This document shows, piece by piece, positions 9,762-18,638 of a stretch of DNA of 64,000 nt. The stretch is from Alteromonas sp. KUL106 (GTDB lineage Bacteria > Pseudomonadota > Gammaproteobacteria > Enterobacterales > Alteromonadaceae). The DNA lies in NCBI RefSeq assembly GCF_009811415.1, contig NZ_BLIG01000006.1, positions 62,001 to 126,000 of the forward strand. Direction: 5' to 3'. The notes beneath the pieces are model-generated. The model worked only from the letters and a program-made list of their open reading frames with translations, was not told the origin of the DNA and did not search any database. Within the stretch, counting starts at the first letter, position 1; each line of letters begins with the position of its first letter. Position numbers and translations under genes: made by a program.

Positions 9762-10463
9762 TTATTCCCCTCCCTGTGCAATTGCAGTGCTTTGAATATT
9801 CTTTTCATTAAGCGTGTTCGACAATGTAGGCTCTGAGGCCATCACTGCATCCACATCTACCTTTTTGTCATAACCTGTTTTACCAGACGCTTCTGCCACC
9901 AGTTTGTTATAAAGCGGGCCAACTTTCGAGTTCCACACGCGTTCGTTTATATCGCCTATGTGATGCATGCGAATAATGCCTTCAGCGTCGATGACAAAGT
10001 GCTCTGGCGCCCCCGTTACCCCAAGGTCGAGGGAGGTATCCCGATACACATCAAAAATGTTATAGGCATAGGGATTACCATAACGGCTGAGCATATCGGT
10101 AACTTCTTGCTGAACACGGCTTAGTGTTTTAGTACCAAAGTCTGGGTCTAAGTCCTGATCAAAATACAAACCCACAATGTGGACGTTTTGCTCATTTTTT
10201 AGCTGAGTAAGATACGGCATTTCAACAGCGCAGGTCACACACCATACACCCCATACATTTAATATGGTGACCTTGCCCTTTAAATCTTCAGGTGTATAGG
10301 TCACCTCAGGCTGCATTAGGTCTGGCAGTGAGAATGCGGGTAACGTTTTGTCTTGTACCTGAGAATCTAGCTCTCTGGGATCAGAAAAAAGCCCTTTAAA
10401 CAGGAAAATAACCAGCAAAGAAAATAACACTAATGGAATGGCAACAAGTGGTGCTTTTTTCAT
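9762..10463 (-). CDS. ccmG: thiol:disulfide interchange protein CcmG/DsbE
   Basis: A thioredoxin-fold protein with an N-terminal membrane anchor and active site WGVWCVTCAVEMP (CxxC), followed by GAPEHFVID, the conserved cis-Pro region. At 233 residues it is about 45 longer than E. coli DsbE, owing to a Ser/Thr/Asn-rich C-terminal tail of unknown role. It lies between ccmF and ccmH, with its start overlapping the end of ccmF by one base. It supplies reducing equivalents to the cytochrome c ligation machinery. Confidence 0.94.
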   Translation of the reverse strand: MKKAPLVAIPLVLFSLLVIFLFKGLFSDPRELDSQVQDKTLPAFSLPDLMQPEVTYTPEDLKGKVTILNVWGVWCVTCAVEMPYLTQLKNEQNVHIVGLYFDQDLDPDFGTKTLSRVQQEVTDMLSRYGNPYAYNIFDVYRDTSLDLGVTGAPEHFVIDAEGIIRMHHIGDINERVWNSKVGPLYNKLVAEASGKTGYDKKVDVDAVMASEPTLSNTLNEKNIQSTAIAQGGE

Positions 10464-12520
10464 TATGCGCCTCCTTTCACTGACGTATTTGAGGTAGCTG
10501 ATACTTGACCGTGAGATTGCACTGCGCCGTCTTCGCCTCTACCACCAAATACACGTTTTATCTTCTTCACTTTAGCCATACGGTAACGTTTGTCGCTTAT
10601 AGAGAAGATACCGCCTATGGCCATAACCACTGCGCCCGCCCATAGCCAAACAACAAAGGGCTTTATGTAAATACGGATGGCCCATGCACCATTGTCTAAA
10701 GGCTCGCCCATGGCGATAAATAAGTCTCTTGCTAAATTCGAATGAATAGCCGCTTCTGTCATTGGCATACGCTGCACGATATACAAGCGCTTCTCTGGCT
10801 CCAAGTGCGCAATCAATTCACCATTTTGATAAATATCAAACACGCCTCTGTCTGCTTGAAAATTCGGACCTTGAACCTTAACGACATCTTTAAAATTAAA
10901 GTCATAGCCGCCTAGAGAAACGGTATCGCCGATGTCCATGCGCACATCGCGCTCCATTTCGTAATTTGAAACCAGCGTAATACCGATAATGCAAATAGCA
11001 AAACCTACATGGCCAAGCACCATGCCCCAGTGACTTGGCGTAAGCTTGCGAAGCTTAGCTAGTACTGTTGCGTTATCAGTGTTAGTTGATGGCATAGCCG
11101 CTAAACGCTGCATTACTTCTTGCACTGTTGTCACGAGGATCCAAAACACCAACACCATGCCCAGCATTCCCATATAGGTTGGTTCGTCGTAGGCAAAGTT
11201 CACCAGTACACCTGCACTAAGCGCAATCCCTCCAGCGACCAATAGCTGTTTTTGTAATTCACTGGCTTTTTGCTGTTTCCAGCGTGTCAGTGGACCAAGC
11301 CCTAGCATCAATACAAAGGGTACTATCAATAACGTGAACATTTGGTTGAAGAAGGGGGCGCCTACCGAAATACTGCCGAGGCCTAACTCTTTGTGTACGA
11401 GAGGCAGTAGTGTACCCAACAATACAACCAGTGTTGCTGCGCACAAAAAGACATTATTGCCCATTAACAGCACTTCGCGGGAAAACGCTTGATAGCGGCC
11501 TGGGCTTTTAAGTGAAGCAGCACGCATAGCGTAAAGCAGTAGGCCAAAGCCACTAAGTACAATCAATATGCCCAGTATAAATAAGCCTCGGGTAGGATCG
11601 CTTGCAAATGAGTGCACTGAAACGATAACGCCTGAGCGAACTAAAAAGGTACCCAATAAACTTAAACTAAATGCAGCGATGGCAAGCAGCACTGTCCACG
11701 ACTTAAACGCCTTGCGCTTTTCAGTCACAGCTAGGGAGTGCATAAGGGCTGTGCCTACCAGCCAAGGCATAAAAGAAGCGTTCTCTACGGGATCCCAGAA
11801 CCACCAGCCGCCCCAGCCAAGTTCGTAGTATGCCCACCAGCTGCCCAGCGCAATACCCACCGTCAAAAACGCCCAGGCAGAGATAACCCAAGGCCTTGAC
11901 CAGCGTGCCCAGGTCGAATCCAACTGGCCTGAAATCAATGCCGATATAGCAAAAGCAAAGGCTACAGCAAAACCTACATAACCCATGTAAAGCATCGGCG
12001 GGTGGATGATCATGCCAAAATCCTGCAGCAGCGGGTTAAGATCCCTTCCGTCCACTGGAAAAAACGGCAGCATGCTGTTAAACGGGTTTGAGGTAAGCAG
12101 CATGAATAAGTAAAAACCGATGCCCACCATTCCCAACACCGACAGCACTCTTGCAACCATAGCAAGAGGAATACCCTTGCTGAATATAGCCACAGCTACA
12201 GTCCATACCGACAGCATCAGTACCCACAATAGGAATGAGCCTTCGTGGCCGCCCCACACAGCGGTAATTTTATAATAAATAGGCAGTCGGCTATTCGAGT
12301 GCTGTGCAACGTAGGCCACACTGAAGTCGTCGGTCACAAAGGCATAGGTTAGACAGACGTATGCAATAAGCGTGAAAGTAAATAAGCCAATTGCCAAAGG
12401 TTTGGCAGTTGCCATTAACGCCTCGTGCTGACGGTGCGCCCCCCATAACGGGTAAACCGCCAATAAGATAGACAGCACTAGCGCAAGAGTTAGCGCAATA
12501 TTTCCAATCTCTGGCACCAT
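10463..12520 (-). CDS. ccmF: haem lyase subunit CcmF
   Basis: A 685-residue polytopic membrane protein. The haem-handling WWD motif is visible (WGGWWFWDPVENASFMPW), as are conserved periplasmic His-containing loops (for example GGHEGS and IIHPPMLYMGY). Length is normal for CcmF. It covalently attaches haem to apocytochrome c together with CcmH/I. Gene order ccmE-ccmF-ccmG is the standard one. Confidence 0.96.
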   Translation of the reverse strand: MVPEIGNIALTLALVLSILLAVYPLWGAHRQHEALMATAKPLAIGLFTFTLIAYVCLTYAFVTDDFSVAYVAQHSNSRLPIYYKITAVWGGHEGSFLLWVLMLSVWTVAVAIFSKGIPLAMVARVLSVLGMVGIGFYLFMLLTSNPFNSMLPFFPVDGRDLNPLLQDFGMIIHPPMLYMGYVGFAVAFAFAISALISGQLDSTWARWSRPWVISAWAFLTVGIALGSWWAYYELGWGGWWFWDPVENASFMPWLVGTALMHSLAVTEKRKAFKSWTVLLAIAAFSLSLLGTFLVRSGVIVSVHSFASDPTRGLFILGILIVLSGFGLLLYAMRAASLKSPGRYQAFSREVLLMGNNVFLCAATLVVLLGTLLPLVHKELGLGSISVGAPFFNQMFTLLIVPFVLMLGLGPLTRWKQQKASELQKQLLVAGGIALSAGVLVNFAYDEPTYMGMLGMVLVFWILVTTVQEVMQRLAAMPSTNTDNATVLAKLRKLTPSHWGMVLGHVGFAICIIGITLVSNYEMERDVRMDIGDTVSLGGYDFNFKDVVKVQGPNFQADRGVFDIYQNGELIAHLEPEKRLYIVQRMPMTEAAIHSNLARDLFIAMGEPLDNGAWAIRIYIKPFVVWLWAGAVVMAIGGIFSISDKRYRMAKVKKIKRVFGGRGEDGAVQSHGQVSATSNTSVKGGA

Positions 12521-12523
12521 AAG

Positions 12524-13018
12524 TTAGTTGCCTCCGCTGCCGTTAGACGACTCATAAGCAGGCATATTTTCAGGTTTAACGTGCTTAATGCCCTTCATTT
12601 TCTCAGCAAGCTCAGGCGGCATGTATTCTTCATCATGCTTCGCTAGTACTTCCTGTGCCTTAATGTTGCTCGTTCCAGTAAGTACTCCAGTTGCCACGAT
12701 CCCCTGCCCTTCTCGGAACAAATCAGGCAGGATACCCGTATATGTTACGGTAACCGTTGGACCGGTATCGATAAGGTCAAAGCTTACCGCTAAGCTTTCC
12801 TGATCCCGTTTTACACTACCAGGCACTACCATGCCGCCTATGCGAAGACGCTGTCCCACCTGTGGCTTTTGCCCATTTTTACCTTCAATGATCTCGCTTG
12901 GCGTATAAAAAAGGTCGATACTGTCGTTTAAGGCGTAAAGCATCAATCCAATTGCACTTACTATTAAAAAACCGATAATTCCCACTACGGCTAGTCGCTG
13001 CTTTCGTCTCGGGTTCAT
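12524..13018 (-). CDS. ccmE: periplasmic haem chaperone CcmE
   Basis: A 164-residue protein with an N-terminal anchor and an OB-fold body. The haem-binding HxxxY motif is intact ([13 protein letters not shown], His about residue 128, Tyr about 132). It accepts haem from CcmC/D and the CcmAB ATPase system and passes it to CcmF. The stop lies 3 nt before ccmF. Confidence 0.95.
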   Translation of the reverse strand: MNPRRKQRLAVVGIIGFLIVSAIGLMLYALNDSIDLFYTPSEIIEGKNGQKPQVGQRLRIGGMVVPGSVKRDQESLAVSFDLIDTGPTVTVTYTGILPDLFREGQGIVATGVLTGTSNIKAQEVLAKHDEEYMPPELAEKMKGIKHVKPENMPAYESSNGSGGN

Positions 13019-13092
13019 GCAACTCTCACTTCGAAAAAACTAATAAACGATAAAAACGCAAATGAATACTAAGTTCACTTTTCGCATTAACA

Positions 13093-13302
13093 CTACATGC
13101 TGCCTTGCTGTTGCAGTCGCGCTTTTTTAATCCGCGCTTTGCGCTCTTGTTCCACTACCACCTGCTTCATGAGGTTGCGGTGTTTAATAAAACTCTGAAT
13201 GGCAATCATGGCCATTGCTACAAAAGTTACGCCAAACGACAGCCATACATAAAATGCATAGCCACCCATATTTAAAAATTCAGTAAAGGACTCAAACTGC
13301 AT
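13093..13302 (-). CDS. ccmD: haem exporter protein CcmD
   Basis: A 69-residue protein with one membrane segment and the pattern GGYAFYVWLSFG typical of CcmD, followed by a basic tail. It stabilises CcmC-CcmE and lies directly downstream of ccmC. It is identified by size, motif and operon position. Confidence 0.9.
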   Translation of the reverse strand: MQFESFTEFLNMGGYAFYVWLSFGVTFVAMAMIAIQSFIKHRNLMKQVVVEQERKARIKKARLQQQGSM

Positions 13303-13303
13303 C

Positions 13304-14095
13304 TTAACTGCCCTCTTTTACACTGGCGTTAATCGCATCACCAGACTGTTGCTTTGATACTTGTTTTGTCGCCAACACTTGTACCCAAGGTCTATGCATC
13401 TCTCTAAGCACAATCTCATTACGTAAACGCACTGTCGTTACCGCGCCAATAAAAAACGCGAAACCCAGCAAGTTAATTAACAGTGGCCACAGCATTTCAG
13501 GCGCAATCGAAGGATTATCGAATTTACTAATGGTCGCGCCTTGATGTAACGTGTTCCACCATTCTACCGAGTAGTGAATAATAGGAATATTTACTACGCC
13601 CACCAGCGCCATTACGCCTGCGGCTTTACCCGCCTGCTGTTTGTCTTCAAAAGCACCGTAAAGCGCAATCACGCCCATGTACAAGAAAAGCAGAATAAGC
13701 TCAGAGGTCAGGCGTGCATCCCACACCCACCAAGCGCCCCACATGGGTTTCCCCCAGGCGGCACCGGTAAAGAGCGCAATGAAGGTCATGACTGCGCCAA
13801 TCGGCGCCATAGCAATCATGCTCATATAAGCGGTACGCCACTGCCACACCATACCCACCAGGGCTGCAATCGCCATAGCGACATAAGTGCCCATGGACAA
13901 AATGGCGCTAGGCACATGAATATAGATAATTCTAAATGAATCACCTTGCTGATAATCTTGAGGCGCAAAGGCCAGGCCCCATACAGTGCCTACGCTCAAA
14001 CACACAAAAGCACCAACCCAAAACCAAGGCTGTAAAGTTGAACAAAGCTGATATGCGCGCTCTGTTTTAGCGTAGGGGTGTAACCACTTCCACAT
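13304..14095 (-). CDS. ccmC: haem export membrane protein CcmC
   Basis: A 263-residue six-TM protein with the WWD haem-handling motif (WGAWWVWDARLTSELILLFLYMG) and flanking His residues (IYIHVPSA, IIHYSVEWWNTLHQ). CcmC loads haem onto CcmE. It overlaps ccmB by one base and is followed at once by ccmD. Confidence 0.95.
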   Translation of the reverse strand: MWKWLHPYAKTERAYQLCSTLQPWFWVGAFVCLSVGTVWGLAFAPQDYQQGDSFRIIYIHVPSAILSMGTYVAMAIAALVGMVWQWRTAYMSMIAMAPIGAVMTFIALFTGAAWGKPMWGAWWVWDARLTSELILLFLYMGVIALYGAFEDKQQAGKAAGVMALVGVVNIPIIHYSVEWWNTLHQGATISKFDNPSIAPEMLWPLLINLLGFAFFIGAVTTVRLRNEIVLREMHRPWVQVLATKQVSKQQSGDAINASVKEGS

Positions 14096-14760
14096 TAGTT
14101 TTGACTCACTTTTAAAGAATACGCGATGGCAAACGGTGCCAATGCCGCAGCCAATAAAAGCATGGCGGCAATAATAGCAAGTTGCGCATGATAAGGTAAT
14201 TGCAGTGCGGCAGAATCCACAGCCGACGTGGCAAATATCAGTAACGGAATAAAGACAGGGATAAGTAGCAATGCCAATAGCACCCCGCCCTTTTGTAATC
14301 CAACGGTAAGCCCTACCGCGATAGCGCCAATTAAAGAAAGTAATGGCGTTCCCAGCAACAATGTTAAGACGAGCGCGATATACATATCGACCGTTAAATT
14401 TAAAAACATGGCTAGTAGCGGAGACAACAGCAATAATGGTACAAAGCTAACCAGCCAATGGGCAGCCACTTTTACTGCACTCACCGCTGATAATGGCATA
14501 CCAGATAACACGTACTGCTCTAGCGACCCGTCTTGGAAGTCATCGCGAAACAGCCTTTCCATCGCCATGAGCGATGATAAAATTGCCGCAATCCATATTA
14601 CCCCTGGCCCAATGCGCTGAAGGGTGTCGGGAGACGGGCTGACGCCTAAGGGGAATAAGGTCACCACCATGAGTAAAAACATTAGTGGCTGCACCAGTTC
14701 CGCTTTTTGCTTGAACGCAATGTGCATGTCGCGTTTAAAAACACCTTGGTAAAGTGACAT
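14095..14760 (-). CDS. ccmB: haem exporter permease CcmB
   Basis: A 221-residue polytopic membrane protein with typical CcmB segments (MERLFRDDFQDGSLEQ near residue 67, then several TMs). It pairs with the CcmA ATPase to release holo-CcmE from CcmC/D. It overlaps ccmA and ccmC by one base each. Confidence 0.94.
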   Translation of the reverse strand: MSLYQGVFKRDMHIAFKQKAELVQPLMFLLMVVTLFPLGVSPSPDTLQRIGPGVIWIAAILSSLMAMERLFRDDFQDGSLEQYVLSGMPLSAVSAVKVAAHWLVSFVPLLLLSPLLAMFLNLTVDMYIALVLTLLLGTPLLSLIGAIAVGLTVGLQKGGVLLALLLIPVFIPLLIFATSAVDSAALQLPYHAQLAIIAAMLLLAAALAPFAIAYSLKVSQN

Positions 14761-15383
14761 TAAAAACGGTACTCCAGGTCAAATACGCGGTGTTCCCCTG
14801 CGGTTTCTGACAGTGGTTGATGCGAAGTGGTAATAATAAGACCACCGCGACTAACGTGCTCTTTCATACTTGTTTCAAGTAAGTGAACCCCTTTTACATC
14901 AAGCGCTGTAAACGGTTCGTCTAATATCCACACCTTTGCTGGCTTAAGCCATAGTCTTGATAGCGCCACACGACGCTGTTGACCTGCCGACAAATACCTA
15001 ACAGGCACATCTTCAAGCCCAACTAACCCTACTTTTGCCAAGACGTCATACAGCGTATTTTCTTGTACCGATATACTGTGTTGGGCTAACCAAAACGATA
15101 AGTTATCCAAGGCTGAAAGGCTGCCGTTTGTACCACTCTTATGGCCTAAATAAAAAAGATCGCGATAATAGCCGGTCTTGTCTTCGGAAATGTTTACACC
15201 GTTATATAAAACGGCGCCCGAATCAGGTGCACTCAGCCCAGTTAATATGCGAAGTAAGCTGGTTTTTCCTGCACCGTTAGGGCCGCGCAAGTACAGCAAC
15301 TCACCAGTATTAACAACCAGTGAAAGCCCCTCAAAAAGGGTTCTATCTCGTTTGCTGCACGTTAATCCGCACGCCTCTAACAC
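14760..15383 (-). CDS. ccmA: haem exporter ATP-binding protein CcmA
   Basis: An ABC ATPase with Walker A (RGPNGAGKTS), signature LSAGQQRRV and Walker B (VWILDEPFTALD). The frame stays open up to 15470, but a GTG start at 15383, preceded by a GGAG sequence 10 nt away, gives 207 residues, the usual CcmA length, and a family-like N-terminus (LEACGLTCSKRDRTLF). It is the first gene of the minus-strand ccm operon. Confidence 0.93.
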   Translation of the reverse strand: MLEACGLTCSKRDRTLFEGLSLVVNTGELLYLRGPNGAGKTSLLRILTGLSAPDSGAVLYNGVNISEDKTGYYRDLFYLGHKSGTNGSLSALDNLSFWLAQHSISVQENTLYDVLAKVGLVGLEDVPVRYLSAGQQRRVALSRLWLKPAKVWILDEPFTALDVKGVHLLETSMKEHVSRGGLIITTSHQPLSETAGEHRVFDLEYRF

Positions 15384-15439
15384 TACTTGGCTACTCCAAC
15401 CTAAAAAAGAGGTTTTAAAAAATGGCGCTAGTCTACCAC

Positions 15440-15619
15440 ATGAACGCTTTTTCGCAGTCGCGAATTCCAATTAAATATGATTTACTTCAAAGACAAAGGC
15501 ATTTTTCCAAAGAGCCCGTAGAGCAAGGTTGGGTTGTCTTTCAGCGCAAAGATGAATTGTTCATCTGCCTTAAGAACGAATGGTTTCGCTGTACGTTATC
15601 GATGAGCACTTATAAATGA
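15440..15619 (+). CDS. possible small protein, unknown
   Basis: A 59-codon frame starting at an ATG in the gap between divergent ccmA and the FliK-like gene. The composition (VEQGWVVFQRKDELFICLKNEW) looks protein-like, but the Shine-Dalgarno sequence is weak and I recognise no family. It may be a chance open frame. Confidence 0.35.
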   Translation: MNAFSQSRIPIKYDLLQRQRHFSKEPVEQGWVVFQRKDELFICLKNEWFRCTLSMSTYK

Positions 15620-15706
15620 TGAAACAGCCTCAAAGCACTTTGCTATAGTCAAATTTGCTATACTCAAATAAGTAAGGAAAAGCGCGACTGTGCCGATATC
15701 TCAATT

Positions 15707-18292
15707 ATGACAACACCATTATCATCACTATTGGCAGCGGCTCTGAATCAGTCAACGGGCTCGACTTCGCCAACATCTTTATCGTCACCAGGAAACGTTG
15801 ATACCGCTACTCAAGGGACGAGCAGAAGTACTTCTCCTGCTATTGCCAACGCTGCGCTGTCGCAGGCTGCCACCTTAGATAATGCCGCGAAAGTCATAGT
15901 TGAACGCTTGCCTGAACGAGTGCTATCAATAACGGTTGCACCAAATAAGGTATCGTCAGCAGCTCAAGTACTTAACGTTGTCTTACCCGCAGAAGTTAGC
16001 GCTAAGCTTTCTAACCAAGCAATTAATAATGCACAGCTTGCACTTTTACCTACCTCCCCCGGCCAATTCTCAGGCCCAGAAGCAAAAAATGTTCAAAATG
16101 CTTCTCAAAGTCAGATTAGCGCTCACTCTGCAGTGCTGCTTTCTACACGCTTGTCTCAACAAGGCGTGTCATTGTCAGCGCCCGATAAAGCTGAATTACT
16201 GAAAGCCGTGGCACAAGCTCTGGCTGCAAATAACGCCGCCGTTACGCTTAAAGGCCAACTTTCTATTTCTACAAAGAGTGAAAACTTTGGGCAACTCTTG
16301 CTCACCACGGCTAAAAACGAGGCTGTTCCCCTTACGGACATAAACACTGAAAAGCTGGATAGCACGGCTAAAGCAGCGCTTCAAAAGCTGGTCGGTCAGC
16401 AGGTCGTTATAGGACTAAGCCGAGCTAGCAACGGTGGAATCGCGCTGCAAATCTCTCAAGGTTTGTCCAACAGAGGCGCTGGCCCAGGCACCTACAACCA
16501 AAACGTTGCCATCATCACCCATAAAAATGTAAGTACCAACTTACAACAACAGCTCATTTCCAGCGCACTTAAGCAAGGCGGCGTAGCTGTTGAGCATAAC
16601 TTGAGTAACCCGCCACAACTTAATGCGTTGCTAAAAGCTTCTGGTGCCGACACTAACGCGTTAAAAGTGCTTTCTGCGTTGACCCTCACCGACAACAAGC
16701 TCTCGATTCGCACATCACAACAAAGCGCAGTGTTACAAATTGATGTACCTCAGAGTAAGACTCCTTCCCTTTCAGCTCCAACTTTGACGCAGGAGCAGGT
16801 TAGTAAACTTAACCTTTCACAATTACCAAAGGCGGCAGCGAAAGGGCCCGAAGCAATCGCTGGCAATAGCGCTAGCTTACCCTCGTCTTCTTTATCAAAC
16901 GTTAAAACTGACATTCCCACATCGCTTAAAGGCACCGATGTTCACAATGCAATCACTGCACTTTCTCGCGTATTACTGAGCCAAACAGGCAGTACAAACC
17001 AAGCATTAAATCAACTCGTAGCTATTGTGGAGAATGAAAAATCACCTCTCGGCAGCGCAGCTTTTAAGGCAAATGAATCCCAGCATTTTGATAAAATTTT
17101 GCAGCACCTAAAAGGCCTTGATGCACTCAACGCGAAGCCTTCTCAAACCAAGGTATCCAGCAGGGAATTTATTGGCCCTCCCAAGCCATCCAATGAACAA
17201 CTGATAGCATCGGCAAAAGCTATGTTGACTGAAGGGAAAGACGCTGTTTCAGCAGACATTGATGGCATGGCAAGAAAAGACAGTGGGAGTAAGCCCTCTC
17301 TTGTGTCCCTTGCCTCTCTCGCACAGGCGTTAAGCACACAAGCCAAAGGCTTATCAAATAGCTTACTGAGCAACATCGCTGCGCAACTCGCGGCTACACA
17401 AGGTAAAAGCGCAGAGACACCACCAGTGGTTTCAGATAGTCATGCCAATACAGCAGGCTCAAAAACAAATGAGAGCGTAGCTGGCGAGAGTTTAGGCGCT
17501 ATCGACGATTTAAAAAGTGGAACGAAGAAACTAGCGTTCGATATGAATGAACAAGGATTGTCACAGCGCTTGCAGCAGCTTATATCCACACAAGCGCTGG
17601 TCACTACACCAATAAACTTAACCTCGCCCGTGAACCCTTCTAGTTTTGTTCAAGGGCTGGTCGCCTTGGTTCAATTGGCGCTAGCAGGTCGCGCTATACA
17701 GCGTCAGCCTAGCTTAAAAGCGCAAATAGACGCGCCCGACTCTATCGTGTCAAAAACGTTAGCGAACATGGGGGTAACGGCTCAACCAAGTCGCGTTAGC
17801 CAAGACATGCACCAGCTAGACAGCCGACAACAGCTGCTTTCTCAACTTAAAACACTGTTAAGTAGCCACCAGCAAAACAAAATTGCTAATGTGGAAAGCC
17901 GTATTCAAGGACAAGATAGTTTCTATTACATTTTGCCATCGCTTTCACAGCACCACAGTCCGCCAGAGCTCTTGATTAAACGAGAGCAAGGTGGGCAGAA
18001 CAATAAGCACACACAAGCAGGCCAGCGTTCTCTTTGGAATATTACGATGAAGCTAGACATTGGTGACAGCGGACAAGTGTTGGCAAAATCTAAAATTGAT
18101 AAGACCACCATTACTTTAGACTTATATGCATCGAACGATGAAGTACTTAGGCGTATTGGCGATACCCTACCGTATCTACATAAACGTCTTACTTCCCTCG
18201 GACTCGTTGTTGAAAATACCAGTTACCAACGGGGACACATACCGGAGTCATTAAGCTCACGCCCTCATCAGATCTTTGAAACCAGGGTGTAG
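15707..18292 (+). CDS. FliK-like hook-length-control domain protein
   Basis: An 861-residue protein, mostly low-complexity Ser/Thr/Ala/Gln/Lys-rich sequence without membrane segments. Its C-terminal 100 residues (LWNITMKLDIGDSGQVLAKSK to TLPYLHKRLTSLGLVVEN) resemble the Flg_hook (FliK C-terminal) domain. In flagellar systems this domain contacts FlhB to switch export specificity. The next gene, 11 nt downstream, encodes a FlhB C-terminal-domain-like protein, which supports the call. No other flagellar genes are nearby, so this is an orphan pair. The actual role is unknown. Confidence 0.75.
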   Translation: MTTPLSSLLAAALNQSTGSTSPTSLSSPGNVDTATQGTSRSTSPAIANAALSQAATLDNAAKVIVERLPERVLSITVAPNKVSSAAQVLNVVLPAEVSAKLSNQAINNAQLALLPTSPGQFSGPEAKNVQNASQSQISAHSAVLLSTRLSQQGVSLSAPDKAELLKAVAQALAANNAAVTLKGQLSISTKSENFGQLLLTTAKNEAVPLTDINTEKLDSTAKAALQKLVGQQVVIGLSRASNGGIALQISQGLSNRGAGPGTYNQNVAIITHKNVSTNLQQQLISSALKQGGVAVEHNLSNPPQLNALLKASGADTNALKVLSALTLTDNKLSIRTSQQSAVLQIDVPQSKTPSLSAPTLTQEQVSKLNLSQLPKAAAKGPEAIAGNSASLPSSSLSNVKTDIPTSLKGTDVHNAITALSRVLLSQTGSTNQALNQLVAIVENEKSPLGSAAFKANESQHFDKILQHLKGLDALNAKPSQTKVSSREFIGPPKPSNEQLIASAKAMLTEGKDAVSADIDGMARKDSGSKPSLVSLASLAQALSTQAKGLSNSLLSNIAAQLAATQGKSAETPPVVSDSHANTAGSKTNESVAGESLGAIDDLKSGTKKLAFDMNEQGLSQRLQQLISTQALVTTPINLTSPVNPSSFVQGLVALVQLALAGRAIQRQPSLKAQIDAPDSIVSKTLANMGVTAQPSRVSQDMHQLDSRQQLLSQLKTLLSSHQQNKIANVESRIQGQDSFYYILPSLSQHHSPPELLIKREQGGQNNKHTQAGQRSLWNITMKLDIGDSGQVLAKSKIDKTTITLDLYASNDEVLRRIGDTLPYLHKRLTSLGLVVENTSYQRGHIPESLSSRPHQIFETRV

Positions 18293-18303
18293 ATGAGGAA
18301 TTT

Positions 18304-18621
18304 ATGACTGATTCACAAAAAACAAAGCGCGCTATTGGCCTCAAATATGACGGGGGCGATAAGAAGAACACGCCGAAAGTGGTGGCGAAAGGCTATGGAG
18401 ATTTAGCGGAAGCCATCATTGCTATGGCGGAAGAGACCGGCATATTGATCCACGAAGACCCTTATTTAAGCGAAGTTCTCGCTACCCTTGATGTGGGGCA
18501 AGATATCCCTGAATCGCTTTATTATGTGATTGCCGAGTTGCTCGCCTATTCTTATGTACTTCAAGGAAAAATCCCTCCCGGTTGGGAGGGAATTATCAAG
18601 CGTATCGACTTTGAAGTGTAG
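18304..18621 (+). CDS. FlhB C-terminal-domain-like protein (FlhX/YlqH type)
   Basis: A 105-residue protein matching the cytoplasmic FlhB/YscU domain: AIGLKYD, then TPKVVAKGYGDLAEAI, IHEDPYLSEVLATLDVGQDIPE and LYYVIAELLAYSYVLQGK. It lacks the membrane part, and the autocleavage NPTH sequence that precedes ALKYD in FlhB is absent. Such stand-alone homologues are known as FlhX/YlqH. It follows the FliK-like gene by 11 nt, implying that the two products act together. Confidence 0.85.
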   Translation: MTDSQKTKRAIGLKYDGGDKKNTPKVVAKGYGDLAEAIIAMAEETGILIHEDPYLSEVLATLDVGQDIPESLYYVIAELLAYSYVLQGKIPPGWEGIIKRIDFEV

Positions 18622-18638
18622 CGTGATGAGGATTATTC

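Noticed and set aside
13574..13939. 121-codon plus-strand frame over ccmC
   Set aside because: Lies wholly antisense to a conserved gene; His/Arg-rich composition without family match.
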